Part shown: piece after piece, positions 17,804 to 26,442 of the stretch
Position numbering within the stretch: position 1 is the stretch's first letter
Layout of the letters: each line of letters starts with the position of its first letter
From: Chara braunii
Taxonomy: Eukaryota; Streptophyta; Charophyceae; Charales; Characeae
Assembly: GCA_003427395.1 (NCBI GenBank)
Contig: BFEA01000341.1
Span: 719,404 to 745,906, forward strand
Length of the DNA stretch: 26,503 nt
Direction of reading: 5' to 3'
Notes under the pieces: generated by a model
What the model saw: the letters and a program-made list of their open reading frames with translations, nothing else
Told to the model about the DNA's origin: nothing
The model's database searches: none
Made by a program: the position numbers and the translations under genes

Positions 17804-18813
17804 GTCCCACAAGACCGTCGATTACAGACTTGCCTCCTTGGTGACTACCACGATTCGCGGCTCACCGGAGACTTCAGAGTCAACCAGACAATTACTCGAC
17901 TTCGCCAACGATTCCAATGGTCCAACGCCATCACCTACGCCTCACGGTATTGTGAAGCTTGCGAGGTTCGTCGACACAACAAACCCCCCAACCACAACCC
18001 GTACGGTGAGTTGCGCCCGTTGCCAATCCCTGGGGAACCCGGATTGTCTATTGCCATGAAGGTCATCGGACCCTTCCCACGAGAACGCCTCGGGCATGAC
18101 GATATCATCACAGTCGTTGACTGACTAAGTAAATACGCACGGTTTCTTCCCTGCCAGTATCATGCAACATCTCCTGAGCTTGTGAGACTCTTGGACATCG
18201 GCTGGATTTGCAACCACGAAGTTCCGGAAAACATCGTTAGCGACCTCGATATTCGATTGATGTCGGTATTTTGGACATCCCTCATGAAAGAATCCAGCAT
18301 CGAAATGAAACCGAGTTTGGCTCGACACCCACAAACGGACGTGCAAACAGAGTGTGCACATCAAAACCCTCAAATGATGCTTTGTACGCTCGTCGTCTGG
18401 GGCAGGGAGATTGGGTTGACTGCCTCCCTGACATCGAATTCGCCCACAACACTTCATTGCATCCGGCGATTGGAGTAACTCCCTTCGAATTTCACCACGA
18501 TGGTCGGAAAGGTCGTATCTTCGCAGATCTTCTATTCCCATGAGCAGCCAACATTGACGCCCCTTGCTATCCCACCTCTGTCCGGAAGCACGGGGACTTG
18601 TTGTCGAAAGCCCGCGTAAAGATGCAAAAGGCTCAAGCCCACATGCAGCAGCAAGCTAATCGGTATCACGTGCCATATCCTATCCGCGCACACGACCTTA
18701 TATGGGTTTCCTCCGAGGAGTTGGCACTTGAACAAGATGTCTCGCACAAACTCCTCCCCAAGTGGTTTGGCCCATGGACCATAACATTAGTGTAGGCGAC
18801 GATCCCACCATTC
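17804..18813 (+). pseudogene. Integrase, copy C
   Basis: Finger: the first His is present (17849-17851), the second His position is Asp (GDF, 17870-17872), and the two Cys are present (YCEACE, 17951-17962). Core: the first catalytic Asp is Lys (IAMKVIGPFP, AAG 18059-18061). The second Asp (VSDLDI, 18242-18244) and the Glu (HPQTDVQTE, 18350-18352) remain, exactly 35 residues apart as in D,D35E enzymes. Stops: TGA 18122-18124, TGA 18541-18543, TAG near 18793. A frameshift near 18400 carries DCLPDIEFAHNTSLHPAIGV into another frame. The C-terminal GDLVWV-like segment reads HDLIWVSSEEL. Confidence 0.9.
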
Positions 18814-19191
18814 GTGATTGACATCCCGCCGCATCTACCGGTCCACCCGGTCTTCCACGCCTCCAAGCTGGCTACATACACACCAGCCAAGCGCGATGAC
18901 TTTTCGGGTCGACGATCGCAAGACCCTCCTTCCGTGGATGGTCACCAGGAAGTCGATCGGGTCGTCACGCAACGCGAGTATGGCAATAAGCCAATGCAGT
19001 ACAAGGTCACCTTCAAACAGTGCGACCGCGATGACACACGATGGATTTCACGAGCAAACTTGCAAGCTTACGTACCGCTTATCTTTGCAAATTACGAGAA
19101 GCAATCACTAGCCAGGGAGGCTTCACAACCTTCCCCTCCCACCCGGACTTCGGTCCCTCCTTCTGATAGTCAGCTTCGCCCTCTCAGGTAG
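18814..19191 (+). pseudogene. Integrase tail with chromodomain-like fold, copy C
   Basis: PVHPVFHASKLATYTP marks the end of the integrase C-terminal domain. It is followed by a chromodomain-like segment: QEVDRVVTQREYGNKPMQYK, then TRWISRANLQAYVPLIFANY. Chromovirus chromodomains bind modified histones and steer integration. The aromatic-cage residues cannot be assigned surely by eye. The frame is open to TAG 19189-19191, only 12 bp before the polypurine tract, as expected for the end of pol. Confidence 0.78.
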
Positions 19192-19203
19192 GCTCGGTCT
19201 TCC

Positions 19204-19220
19204 AAGGAAGGGGGGGGGGG
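19204..19220 (+). promoter_or_regulatory. Polypurine tract
   Basis: AAGGAAGGGGGGGGGGG (17 purines, of which the last 11 are G) lies immediately before the 3' LTR. It is the expected primer for plus-strand cDNA synthesis. Confidence 0.9.
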
Positions 19221-20451
19221 TGGCATACTCATATCCACACACGGGCCCCGTTAAGGTCCAACAGTAGGGTTAGGGGTTTCGTAGGGTTTAGGGTCTGTGT
19301 TACCCATAGGACCCGATAGGCCACTATCTCGTTTTTGCCATCTTCCCACTTTTGGCATCGACCAGGCCTATGCAAAACCAGGTTCCTACTTTTGGCATCG
19401 ACCAGACCTATGCAAAACCAGGTTCCTACTTTTGGCATCGACCAGACCTATGGAAATTGGTGCCAGACTTTTCGTATTTTCGCCTGGTTCCTACTTTCAG
19501 CAAATGGGCGCCAGACTTTTTGTATTTTCGCCAGGTTCTTACTTTCTACAAATGGGCGCCAAACTTTTTGTACTTTCGCCTAGCCCCTACTTTTTGCCAT
19601 TTATTTTGTTTTCGGAACGAGACCAGACTTCTGTTCTTGGTGCCAGACCAGTTTTTCTTTCGACCGGACTGTTTCCTTTCGACCTCAGACACTAGGCCCA
19701 GCGTATATATAGTTGGGTCGACCTCATTTCTAGGCAAGTAGTTCTTCAGGCAGTTCACTGAGGTAGTGCTAGGCGCTTCTTAGTGGTAGCTATGAGGTAG
19801 TAGTGAGTAGTCTTTAGCAGTTGACACGCTGGGCGCAGTTAGGGCATTCCACAACGCTGGGCACGAGCTATGAGTTGGAGCACAGTACTGCACTGCAGCA
19901 AGAGAGAGTGAGAGACGGGCCGAGGTTAGGACGACTTACCTTCGGCGCCATAGCTCCAGCTTCGTCTTAAGGACGTCCACACCTGCATCAAGGCGGCACC
20001 TTTCTGCAGGCTAGTATCGGGCATACATGCAGAGAAAGAGAGAGGATTTCTTCTTCTTCTTCTTTCTTCCTGATCTCTATCGCCCCTCCTCTTCCCATCG
20101 GGTTCTTCTTCTTATGCTGAGATACGAGAGAGAGGGGGAGATGACATTGAGACTTGTGACATTCGGGCATTGCCTTGTTCAGTGACATTATGATTTGACA
20201 TGGGATGAGCACCGACATTGGGGATACGTTGGAGACTGGGTTCATCGGGCTATGGTGGCTGATCCTCCCTATCTCCCTCTTCTCCCCTTCATCTTTTCTC
20301 CCTATTTTTGAGTGATGATGTATGCTGCCAGGTTCCGTCATTGTCCATGATGAGTCAGATCTTGGTATTTAAGTCTTCCGCTGTGCTATTCTTTCATTGT
20401 CTCTGAGAGGTCGGTTCTCGGATTTGATCGATGACGATTAGGCATGCGACA
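19221..20451 (+). repeat. 3' LTR of copy C
   Basis: It starts TGGCATAC (two bases shorter than the 5' LTR start) and ends GCATGCGACA. Colinear with 11268-12508. It keeps a perfect TATATATA at 19704-19711, where the 5' copy has TATACATA. It carries an exact 40-bp tandem repeat (TTTGGCATCG at 19351, 19391 and 19431; only one in the 5' LTR) and a 48-bp repeat (GCCAGAC at 19462 and 19510, GCCAAAC at 19558; two copies in the 5' LTR). It lacks the long GA array. Confidence 0.93.
19704..19711 (+). promoter_or_regulatory. TATA box of the 3' LTR
   Basis: TATATATA about 480 bp into the LTR, flanked by GGCCCAGCG and GTTGGGTCGACCTC, which are conserved in the 5' LTR. In the 5' copy (11630-11637) one T is C. 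It probably marks the U3/R boundary. Confidence 0.6.
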
Positions 20452-20456
20452 AGCCC
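20452..20456. repeat. Target-site duplication, right copy (AGCCC)
   Basis: Identical to 11263-11267 and directly next to the terminal CA of the 3' LTR. Confidence 0.85.
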
Positions 20457-21360
20457 ACTTCCTCCTCGGGCATCTCCCTCACTAGCCAAGTCAGCAATTC
20501 AGTCCTTCGCTAACGATCTCTAACATATACAACACACAGGTCACAGCAGGGCGCCCATCCTCCAGCCACGTCAGCGGCAGTCAAGGAGGATGGCGCGGAC
20601 CTTCCGCTTGGAGACAAGCAGCAAAGCGCACGCGACGTCACTGGCAAGTCCACGTAAGCCTCTCCTCATCACTCACACCAATCACAGTTCAGATCCTCCT
20701 CTTCCTCGCCCACACTCCTGTAAATTTTGAAATCAATGTGGCTCAAGGTTGGCGCCCACACTTAATATTTGGCACTAGCATAAAGCTCCAACAACCTTGC
20801 ATCGTCGCACCAGCATCAAGCCAGGGCCAGGCACAGTACACAAGACTGAATGATCTCGAAGCAGGGGATGGGTCACCTCATATTGTTGACTCACGTTGAC
20901 CAGCCTCTGGTCTCCTGAGGTCGACGACCCAGATCAATTGGAAGCCAATGGCTTGGATGTTGTGCAGTTGCAAACTTCCCACGTGTCCCAGTTGGACCAG
21001 ATTCTTTTGGACACCTGCAGACAACCAATGATGCGCACGTGATCTACAGTCGTGGGTCGCCGGCGTGTTGACTTTGACCTCTGGGCCTAGATTCTCGTGT
21101 TGGGGCTGACCGTTGACTTTCTCAAAGTCAACTATTCCTCGTAGGGCCTCTCAATGCTGGTTTTGGCCTCCCATGGGTACCCCTTGGCCTTAGGGCTTTG
21201 CCCAGGCTCTTCTTGGACTTAGGGCGTGACTTTTGAACTCCATATCGGGCCTTTGGCCAAAAGTGACGATCTAGAGCCCACAACTTATGCAGATTTGAGT
21301 CGAGTTACTGCATTCCATGCGACCCGATTTTGAGTTCCAACTTCCAATGCAAAAATTAAA
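20457..21360. other. Intergenic DNA with clustered TTGAC motifs
   Basis: No gene recognised. TTGAC (W-box core) occurs near 20886, 20896, 21068, 21074 and 21113, and inverted (GTCAA) near 21127. GTTGACTTT-ctc-AAAGTCAAC at 21112-21132 is a perfect 9-bp inverted repeat. CACGT-containing words (CCACGTCAGC at about 20572, GCACGTGAT at 21036) also occur. This could be regulatory or just the 3' flank of copy B. I see no coding evidence. Confidence 0.4.
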
Positions 21361-22830
21361 TTATTTCCACGCTCTACTTTCTCTCAACCCACGCTCATAT
21401 GCTGCAACAATGTCAGGTGCAGTAGGTAGTAATTCTTTCTTTCTAAACCAGCAAGCTTCGGATACGGGTTGGTTAGAGAAGATTACCTTGTTCTGTAGTC
21501 TCCCTCTTCCACCTATAGAAAAGAAACCGTAGTTAATTATTTTCTCAACATGATACCCACCGTTCATCGAAGGAGGAAACATTAACGATCTATTTGAAAA
21601 ATTTTGAACTTCAACGTAGAGTAGCAGCTTGGAAACATGGAAGGTTGGGTATGTCTTCAAGTGTGGGGATATATCAATGCGGTAGGAAAGTCCAGCGTCC
21701 CCTATAACTTTGAAAACTTCCCTAGGTCCAAAATAGACAGGAACCAGTTTCTGACATATGTCTTCCTCCAAAGAAAATTCATTGGATTTTACCCAAACTA
21801 AATCACCTTCTTGAAAGTGAGAAGGCATGCGATGCTTGTTGGCTTGCTCAATCATCCGAGTCCTGACTTTCTTAATATTTTCTTTTACTTTCGTAATATC
21901 TAGCTCAAATAGAACTGCAAATTATTGGGTTCCTGAGGGCAGCCTTTGTATCTGGTCTCTCATTAGAGAATCAATACGTCTTTTTTTAGCATTTCAGCCT
22001 TTATGTAGCGCTTCCGGTGTTCGTCCTGTTACTGTGTAAACACTATTATTATATGTACTAGCCATCTTAGGCAGGTTCTCATCCTAATCCACTCAAAAGT
22101 TGTCGGCACAGTCTAATCATTTGTTTCGTCTATCCCTTTTTTTTCAGGATGTCTCCCTAACAATATGGTTAGTCTAGTGCTATATACAGTCATCAACTTA
22201 TACCACTGTTCCCCAGTGAATCTTACATCTCTATTAGATACGATAATCTTAGGAAACCCATATTCGACAACCCATCGCATCTAGAATTTTTCGATAACGA
22301 GTTCGATTCTACCTCGGCAGGTAGGGGAATGAACGTAGCATACTTTGAAAAACGATCGACAACAATAATTACTTGACTATTCTGGTTGCGATTCTTTGTG
22401 AGACTCATGAAATCGATAGAGATAGACTCACTTGGTCTATTGGTGATGTGAAGTGATCGCAATTGTCCCAATGGATTATCATGGGACGGCTTGTTTCTAT
22501 GGCATACAAGATAAGTTCTCGCATAGGTTAGTGAGTCCTCCTTTATTCCTTGTCACTCAAACTGTTCCCGAACGTTAGCAAATGTCTTCTTGAAGCCAAA
22601 GTGACCTCTATCGTCACGACATTCACTCAAAATCAACCTCTTCACTTCTTCATTGTGGGGAATGCAAACTCGTTGTTCACTTTTGTCTATCAAAAAAAAG
22701 CATGGCGTCGGTCATCTTATAGTCTGGGAAGCATTCGGGGATCGTTTTCAGACTTTCTATTATAGGTTGTCATATTTTGTCCTTTGCATACCAAACTCTG
22801 ATTTTATCTTTCGATTCGCTTCCTATACCG
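21361..22830 (-). mobile_element. Ty3/gypsy fragment copy B (integrase only)
   Basis: Minus-strand remnant covering the linker before integrase, zinc finger, core, C-terminal domain and chromodomain-like tail. The left (5') part of the element is missing beyond about 22830. No LTR, polypurine tract or target duplication was recognised on either side. Its wording is closer in style to copy A than to copy C (SIDFMSLTKN against SIDFTDMTKS). Confidence 0.82.
21361..22830 (-). pseudogene. Integrase with chromodomain-like tail, copy B
   Basis: Linker WYAKDKI, stop, QPIIESLKTIPECFPDYKMT; a frameshift in a T8 run near 22690; then RVCIPHNEEVKRLILSE and a finger with GHFGFKKT and LVCHRNKP, where the first Cys of C-x2-C appears as Tyr. 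The core has SESISIDFMSLTKN (first Asp present), RFSKYATFIPLP, and SNRDVRF, where the second catalytic Asp is Asn (22233-22235). GRHPE follows, then several stops through 22000-22150. The last 164 codons (21361-21855) are open: HFQEGDLVWVKSNEFSLEED, YPTFHVSKLL, and a chromodomain-like tail with HVEKIINYG and PDIVAAYERGLR. Confidence 0.83.
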
Positions 22831-23360
22831 AGGTACGAAACGATTGTTCAAAAGAAGTCAAATTTACGGGGAAGAGCGTTGTCAAGCGCATTGGCCCCCG
22901 CTTTTTCTCGCGAAGAGGCGGGAGCCCTCTTAGCCATGTCACGCAGGAGTTTAAGCAAAACTTAACCAATGAGAGACAACTCGGGGACAGAGCATAAATA
23001 ATCTCGCGGACCCCCGATACGGTCACGGTCGCGTCGTCCCTTCGCCGCTCTAGCCGGGTTGCCCCTGGTACATCTCGCGGTCCCCTACGAAAGGATACGT
23101 TCCCGCAGGGCATAAGCTTGTTTCCCTAAGGGGTTGTCACCACCCTTAGGGGCGTATCCCTACCGAGCTACCAACCCACGTGCGAAAGCTTTTACATACA
23201 ACTGCAGAGGTGGGTCAGCCGAGGGCGTTTGCTCGCTCGCTGTAGTATAGGTACGCACGATTAAAACGCCTATTAAACCCAAACGTCGTCCGTTCCTTAG
23301 GGCGCTGATCTCCTAAGTACGAAGCGTACGCCAGTCGACTAGGACGGTCTCAACCAAGTG
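22831..23360. other. CpG-rich stretch, no gene recognised
   Basis: CpG-dense sequence with no protein I can identify. ACCAATGAG (about 22965) followed about 25 bp later by CATAAATAAT could pass for CCAAT and TATA boxes. A perfect 9-bp inverted repeat CCCTAAGGG/CCCTTAGGG lies at 23124-23151. None of this is enough to call a promoter or gene. Confidence 0.35.
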
Positions 23361-24157
23361 TGAAACCCCCAATATCCTAGTCCCTTTGGTCACCAGTTAA
23401 AAAGAAGAACATAACAATCACGCATAGTTACATAAAAAAGAATCGACCGTAGTCGACATAAACATATATTTCATCTGAAATGATAATCAAACGAAACTAA
23501 ATCACCATTAGATACATCCTATAACACTATCAAAATAAAATAAAATCCGACCACCCCGGGTCGAATTCCACAAAAATTATACAGCCGCCAATGAGGAGTT
23601 GGCTTTCAACAATAACCTCAATGCAGCCGACAAGGTAGTCGGTCTGTCTTAGTTTTGACTTGATGAGATGTGTTGCCAAAGTTCTTCATTTCATCCTACC
23701 GCCAACCTAAGATTGAACACGCACACGCCCGTCTGCATACGTTTCTCAATCTTCTTGGATGACGGCCTGTTTTGCGGATGATTCTTGATCAGGGGCATTG
23801 CTTGAGGTGTTGCATGTCTCTCCCTCTAGAAAGTGGTCAGGAGTACTCCTCCTCCTCGCCTGAGCACAAGACTCGAATCTCAGAAGTCGGGTCGTCTCCA
23901 CCGAATCGACAAAGTACCGCCCCGTAGAACGGTTCACTTTGGGTCGATAACAGGGTCGACTCCTAAAGCAACGAACCCCCGCCCCAGATGCTTCCTAGAG
24001 AGAGGGAGCCCTCAGACTCCATCCAGAATCAGATCACCCGTCCCCTCTTGGGAAAGGGTAACTTCAAGTTAGACGAAAAGAAAAGTCAAGAGCGAGAGCT
24101 AAAAATTCATTCGGACAGGCGCAAATAAGAGGGTCGTTCGGAATAGAACGGGTTTTC
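23361..24157. other. Unassigned DNA, AT-rich then mixed
   Basis: 23400-23560 is AT-rich and stop-dense. TGTGAAACCCCCAATATCC at about 23361 resembles the start of some plant LTRs, but no partner end or primer site was found. A 63-codon minus frame (23746-23937) and a 79-codon plus frame (23833-24072) overlap and neither has a recognisable domain. AGGAGTACTCCT (23839-23850) is a perfect palindrome. Confidence 0.3.
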
Positions 24158-24559
24158 TTGGGAAGAGTTACATTATGCTTTGATTCCCTTTCTGTTTTCA
24201 AAAAAAAAAATCTCACGACACCGATTGATTATCCTTCAAAAATAGCAAGCAAGTTCACCCAACTCATTGACGAAAGGAAAAAGGTAAGGAGGCGAAACTC
24301 TACGTCATTTTGTCAAATAATATTTTGTTTCACTTTCATACATAGTCTTTTTACTCACCTGCACACCATGCAGACAACACAATCAAAAGAAGACAAGCAA
24401 AGTCTCACTATTCACGTCAGACCCACCTTTTCACTCATGCATGATGCCCACAACCCCACTCAACCTTTTCTCTTGAACATTCAAAGCAAAAGGGTCAAGC
24501 AATGTGTGGCTGCACACAGGTGTGGAGCGAGTCTTGAGTCGTCCACTGACCTTGAGTGA
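24158..24559 (+). CDS. Hypothetical 133-codon frame, doubtful
   Basis: This frame opens with an ATG in average context and encodes a mixed, Ser/Thr/Lys-rich peptide with no known motif. GTAAGG follows AAAAAG near 24287, so part could be an exon with a donor there. It has no neighbours that would support a gene. It may be chance in a region with few stops. Confidence 0.15.
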   Translation: MGRVTLCFDSLSVFKKKNLTTPIDYPSKIASKFTQLIDERKKVRRRNSTSFCQIIFCFTFIHSLFTHLHTMQTTQSKEDKQSLTIHVRPTFSLMHDAHNPTQPFLLNIQSKRVKQCVAAHRCGASLESSTDLE

Positions 24560-24629
24560 ATTGGTGTCGAACGCGCCGTGGCTCACTCAAGAAGGCCAAG
24601 TAACATATGCGCGTCGCCGAAGAAACCGC

Positions 24630-24695
24630 AGTCCCGAGGTAAGTCTTGGGCCAACCACTAGTCCCAAGGTAAGTCTTGGGTCAACCGCTAGTCCC
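24630..24695. repeat. 30-bp tandem repeat carrying GTAAGT
   Basis: AGTCCCGAGGTAAGTCTTGG (24630) and AGTCCCAAGGTAAGTCTTGG (24660) begin two units of exactly 30 bp, with a third partial AGTCCCAA at 24690. Each unit contains AGGTAAGT, a perfect plant splice-donor consensus, though nothing indicates that it is used. Confidence 0.75.
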
Positions 24696-24795
24696 AATTT
24701 GCTCTTGACTCGCAAGTCCTACTCGCGGCAGTCCCAAGTGTGAAGATGGCGAGCCGCACTCGTTCCAAAAAAACACTCAGTCTAGTACCACGTCA

Positions 24796-24855
24796 GTCCC
24801 AACTGGTCCCAAGCGGTCCCAGATGGTCCCACGCGGTTTCAGGTGGTCCCATGCT
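24796..24855. repeat. 10-bp GTCCCA array
   Basis: GTCCCA starts at 24796, 24806, 24816 and 24826, a decayed GTTTCA at 24836, and GTCCCA again at 24846: six units in strict 10-bp register with variable last four bases. More scattered GTCCCA words follow at 24970-25060. Confidence 0.75.
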
Positions 24856-24859
24856 GTCA

Positions 24860-25300
24860 AACACTTCGTCGAATGACTATTGAGTCGAAAAACATTTCCG
24901 TCGCGCTCAAAAAAATAGAACCAGTGCTGAATCTCAAAACCGCATGCGTCGAGACTGCCGCAAATGACCGTCCGCGTCCCACGTCAGTCCCAACTGAACC
25001 CAGGCCGTCCCAAGTAGTCCATTCCCACTGCCGCAAGTGTTGGGTAGTCCCAACTACAAAACATTTATCTCATATGCCGCATAAGAAAAATAAATCCGTC
25101 CGCCGCGCTCAGATTTCGTACCGTCGCATGCAGTCAACCGCCATCATGTCACGCTGCTGATGCCGTATACACGAATGGTAGCAGACCTTCACCAAGAAAA
25201 GCAGACGCCGCACCGCAACAAAAAACCTTTCCGTGCCGTAAAAGAAACCTCCACTGCCGCGTCGCACGTCCCACCGCCGTGCCGCAATTCCATTGTCGTG
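24860..25300. other. Satellite-like DNA, no gene recognised
   Basis: CpG-rich words such as CGTCCGCG, ACTGCCGC and CCGCGCTCA alternate with A runs. Further GTCCCAA words are present up to 25055. Open frames here have skewed Arg/Pro/Ser composition and are not called. Confidence 0.4.
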
Positions 25301-25319
25301 TCGAACCCTCGTCGAAAAA

Positions 25320-25560
25320 CGGCAGCGCTTTGCCTCGTCGTACTACCATAAAAAAAAAAAAAAAAAAACAGCGCTTCACCGCGCCGTACTACCGTAAAAA
25401 AAGAGCAGCAGCACTTCCTCGTGTCGTACCACTGCAAAAAGACGACGGCGCTCCGCCGCGCCGTACTACCGTAAAAAAAAAAACGGTAGCGCTTCGTCGT
25501 GTCGTACCACAGCAAAAAGACGAAGGCGCTCCGCCACGCCGTACTACCCTGCCGTGAAAA
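25320..25560. repeat. Alternating ~40-bp repeats (~78-bp dimer) with A runs
   Basis: CGTAC occurs at 25339, 25385, 25425, 25462, 25503 and 25540. Two unit types alternate: CGTACTACCGTAAAAAAA (plus GCGCTTC) and CGTACCACAGCAAAAAGACG (plus GCGCTCCGCC). Since 25385, dimers repeat every 77-78 bp. A runs vary from 5 to about 19 bases, explaining unit-length differences. It looks like a young higher-order satellite. Open frames on both strands are products of the repeat. Confidence 0.8.
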
Positions 25561-25960
25561 TGGCAGCATCACTCTTCAAAACAAAGTGTCGCGTCAGCGT
25601 GCTGTAAAAACGGCAGCGCCACCCCTAAAACGTGTCGCCGACGACAGCGTCACCCTTCAAAATAAAGGTGTCGAGCCGACGCCGCGGTATTTCGGCAGCA
25701 TAACCCCACAAAAATGGGTTGTGGTTGCCAAAAGTATCGGTCGGCACACCTCCACCAATTGTCGTTTTGCCCGTCACTCCTTGCCACGTTACGCTGCCGC
25801 TCCTCACCACGCTGTCGCAGAGTCTCCCTAGAGACCAGCCTGCCAAGGGGTGGAGCAGAGTGCTCCAGCCAAGGCTATGGTTGTCTCCTCCCTCGCCATG
25901 CTCTTTTGCTGTCCTCCAGCTCCGCCGGCAGCACTCCTGCCTCCTCTCCAGCACTCCAGC
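25561..25960. other. Degenerate repeat tail, no gene recognised
   Basis: GGCAGC words with A runs continue (25562, 25612). CACTCTTCAAAACAAAGTGTCG at about 25570 and CACCCTTCAAAATAAAGGTGTC at about 25650 are diverged copies, each with a short inverted pair. After 25720 the sequence becomes ordinary mixed DNA with CTCCAGC words, still without a recognisable gene. Confidence 0.4.
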
Positions 25961-25967
25961 AATGAGG

Positions 25968-26419
25968 CAAGTGTGTTGTCACACACTGGTAGTTGGAGGC
26001 AAGTGTGAGGCAGCTAGGGGACAGTTGCCTCTTTTGTAGTGGTTGAGGAGGGCAGCAACAGCCTCAGCTGCCCCAGGCAAAATTCGTGACTTGCCTGGGG
26101 CCGTTGATCAACTGCCCCCTTTTTTTTCTCCCTTTTCCCTGCACTCAGCCCCACACCGAGTGCAAGTTCAGTGGGAAAATGGTCATTTCCAGCCAAGTTC
26201 CACTCACTGACCCTCCAGTTCACCTGAATCACATTCAGGCCAGTTTGGCCTGTATCAGATCGTAGTCGCGGCCACATTCGTGGCCGTGTTTTTTTTTCCC
26301 TTTTCCCTTTCTCTCCTTTTCTTTTCTTTTCCTTTTTTCCCACCATGCGCCTGTATCTGGTGCAAAATGGATGCATGATACAGGTGCGCGGCCTAAGAGA
26401 GCAGCTCGTTTCCAAACGA
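25968..26419. repeat. Cluster of consecutive short perfect hairpins
   Basis: Perfect inverted pairs follow one another: AGTGTGT/ACACACT (about 25969-25987), CCCCAGGCAA/TTGCCTGGGG (26071-26100), TGCACTC/GAGTGCA (26140-26164), CCTGAAT/ATTCAGG (26223-26239), AGGCCA/TGGCCT (26237-26251), CGGCCAC/GTGGCCG (26269-26286), CCTGTATC/GATACAGG (26350-26384) and TCGTTT/AAACGA (26406-26419). T/C-rich tracts separate some of them (26118-26138, 26287-26340). No tRNA or snRNA could be recognised. Confidence 0.55.
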
Positions 26420-26441
26420 ATAGGCACTCTATGGGGGGGGT

Positions 26442-26442
<1 letters not shown>

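Larger units (their letters stand above)
11268..20451 (+). mobile_element. End-to-end Ty3/gypsy (chromovirus-like) element, copy C
   Basis: A 9.2-kb unit is bounded by AGCCC duplications. It contains, in order: 5' LTR, primer-binding site, 1.6-kb leader, gag, protease, RT, RNase H, integrase, chromodomain-like tail, polypurine tract and 3' LTR. Gag precedes protease and RT precedes integrase, which defines Ty3/gypsy. The LTRs differ at roughly one base in ten by eye, besides repeat-number changes, so the insertion is old. The coding part has at least six in-frame stops and several frameshifts, and all four enzyme centres are altered. It could move only with proteins supplied by a relative. 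Confidence 0.93.

Noticed and set aside
22960-23005. CCAAT plus TATA-like promoter
   Set aside because: No open frame or transcript evidence downstream; motifs of this length occur by chance.
23361-23400. Start of another LTR (TGTGAAACCCCC...)
   Set aside because: No matching second LTR, terminal CA, primer site or coding region could be linked to it.
25149-25572. Large open frames on both strands at 25149-25572
   Set aside because: They follow the alternating satellite; composition and overlap indicate no protein.
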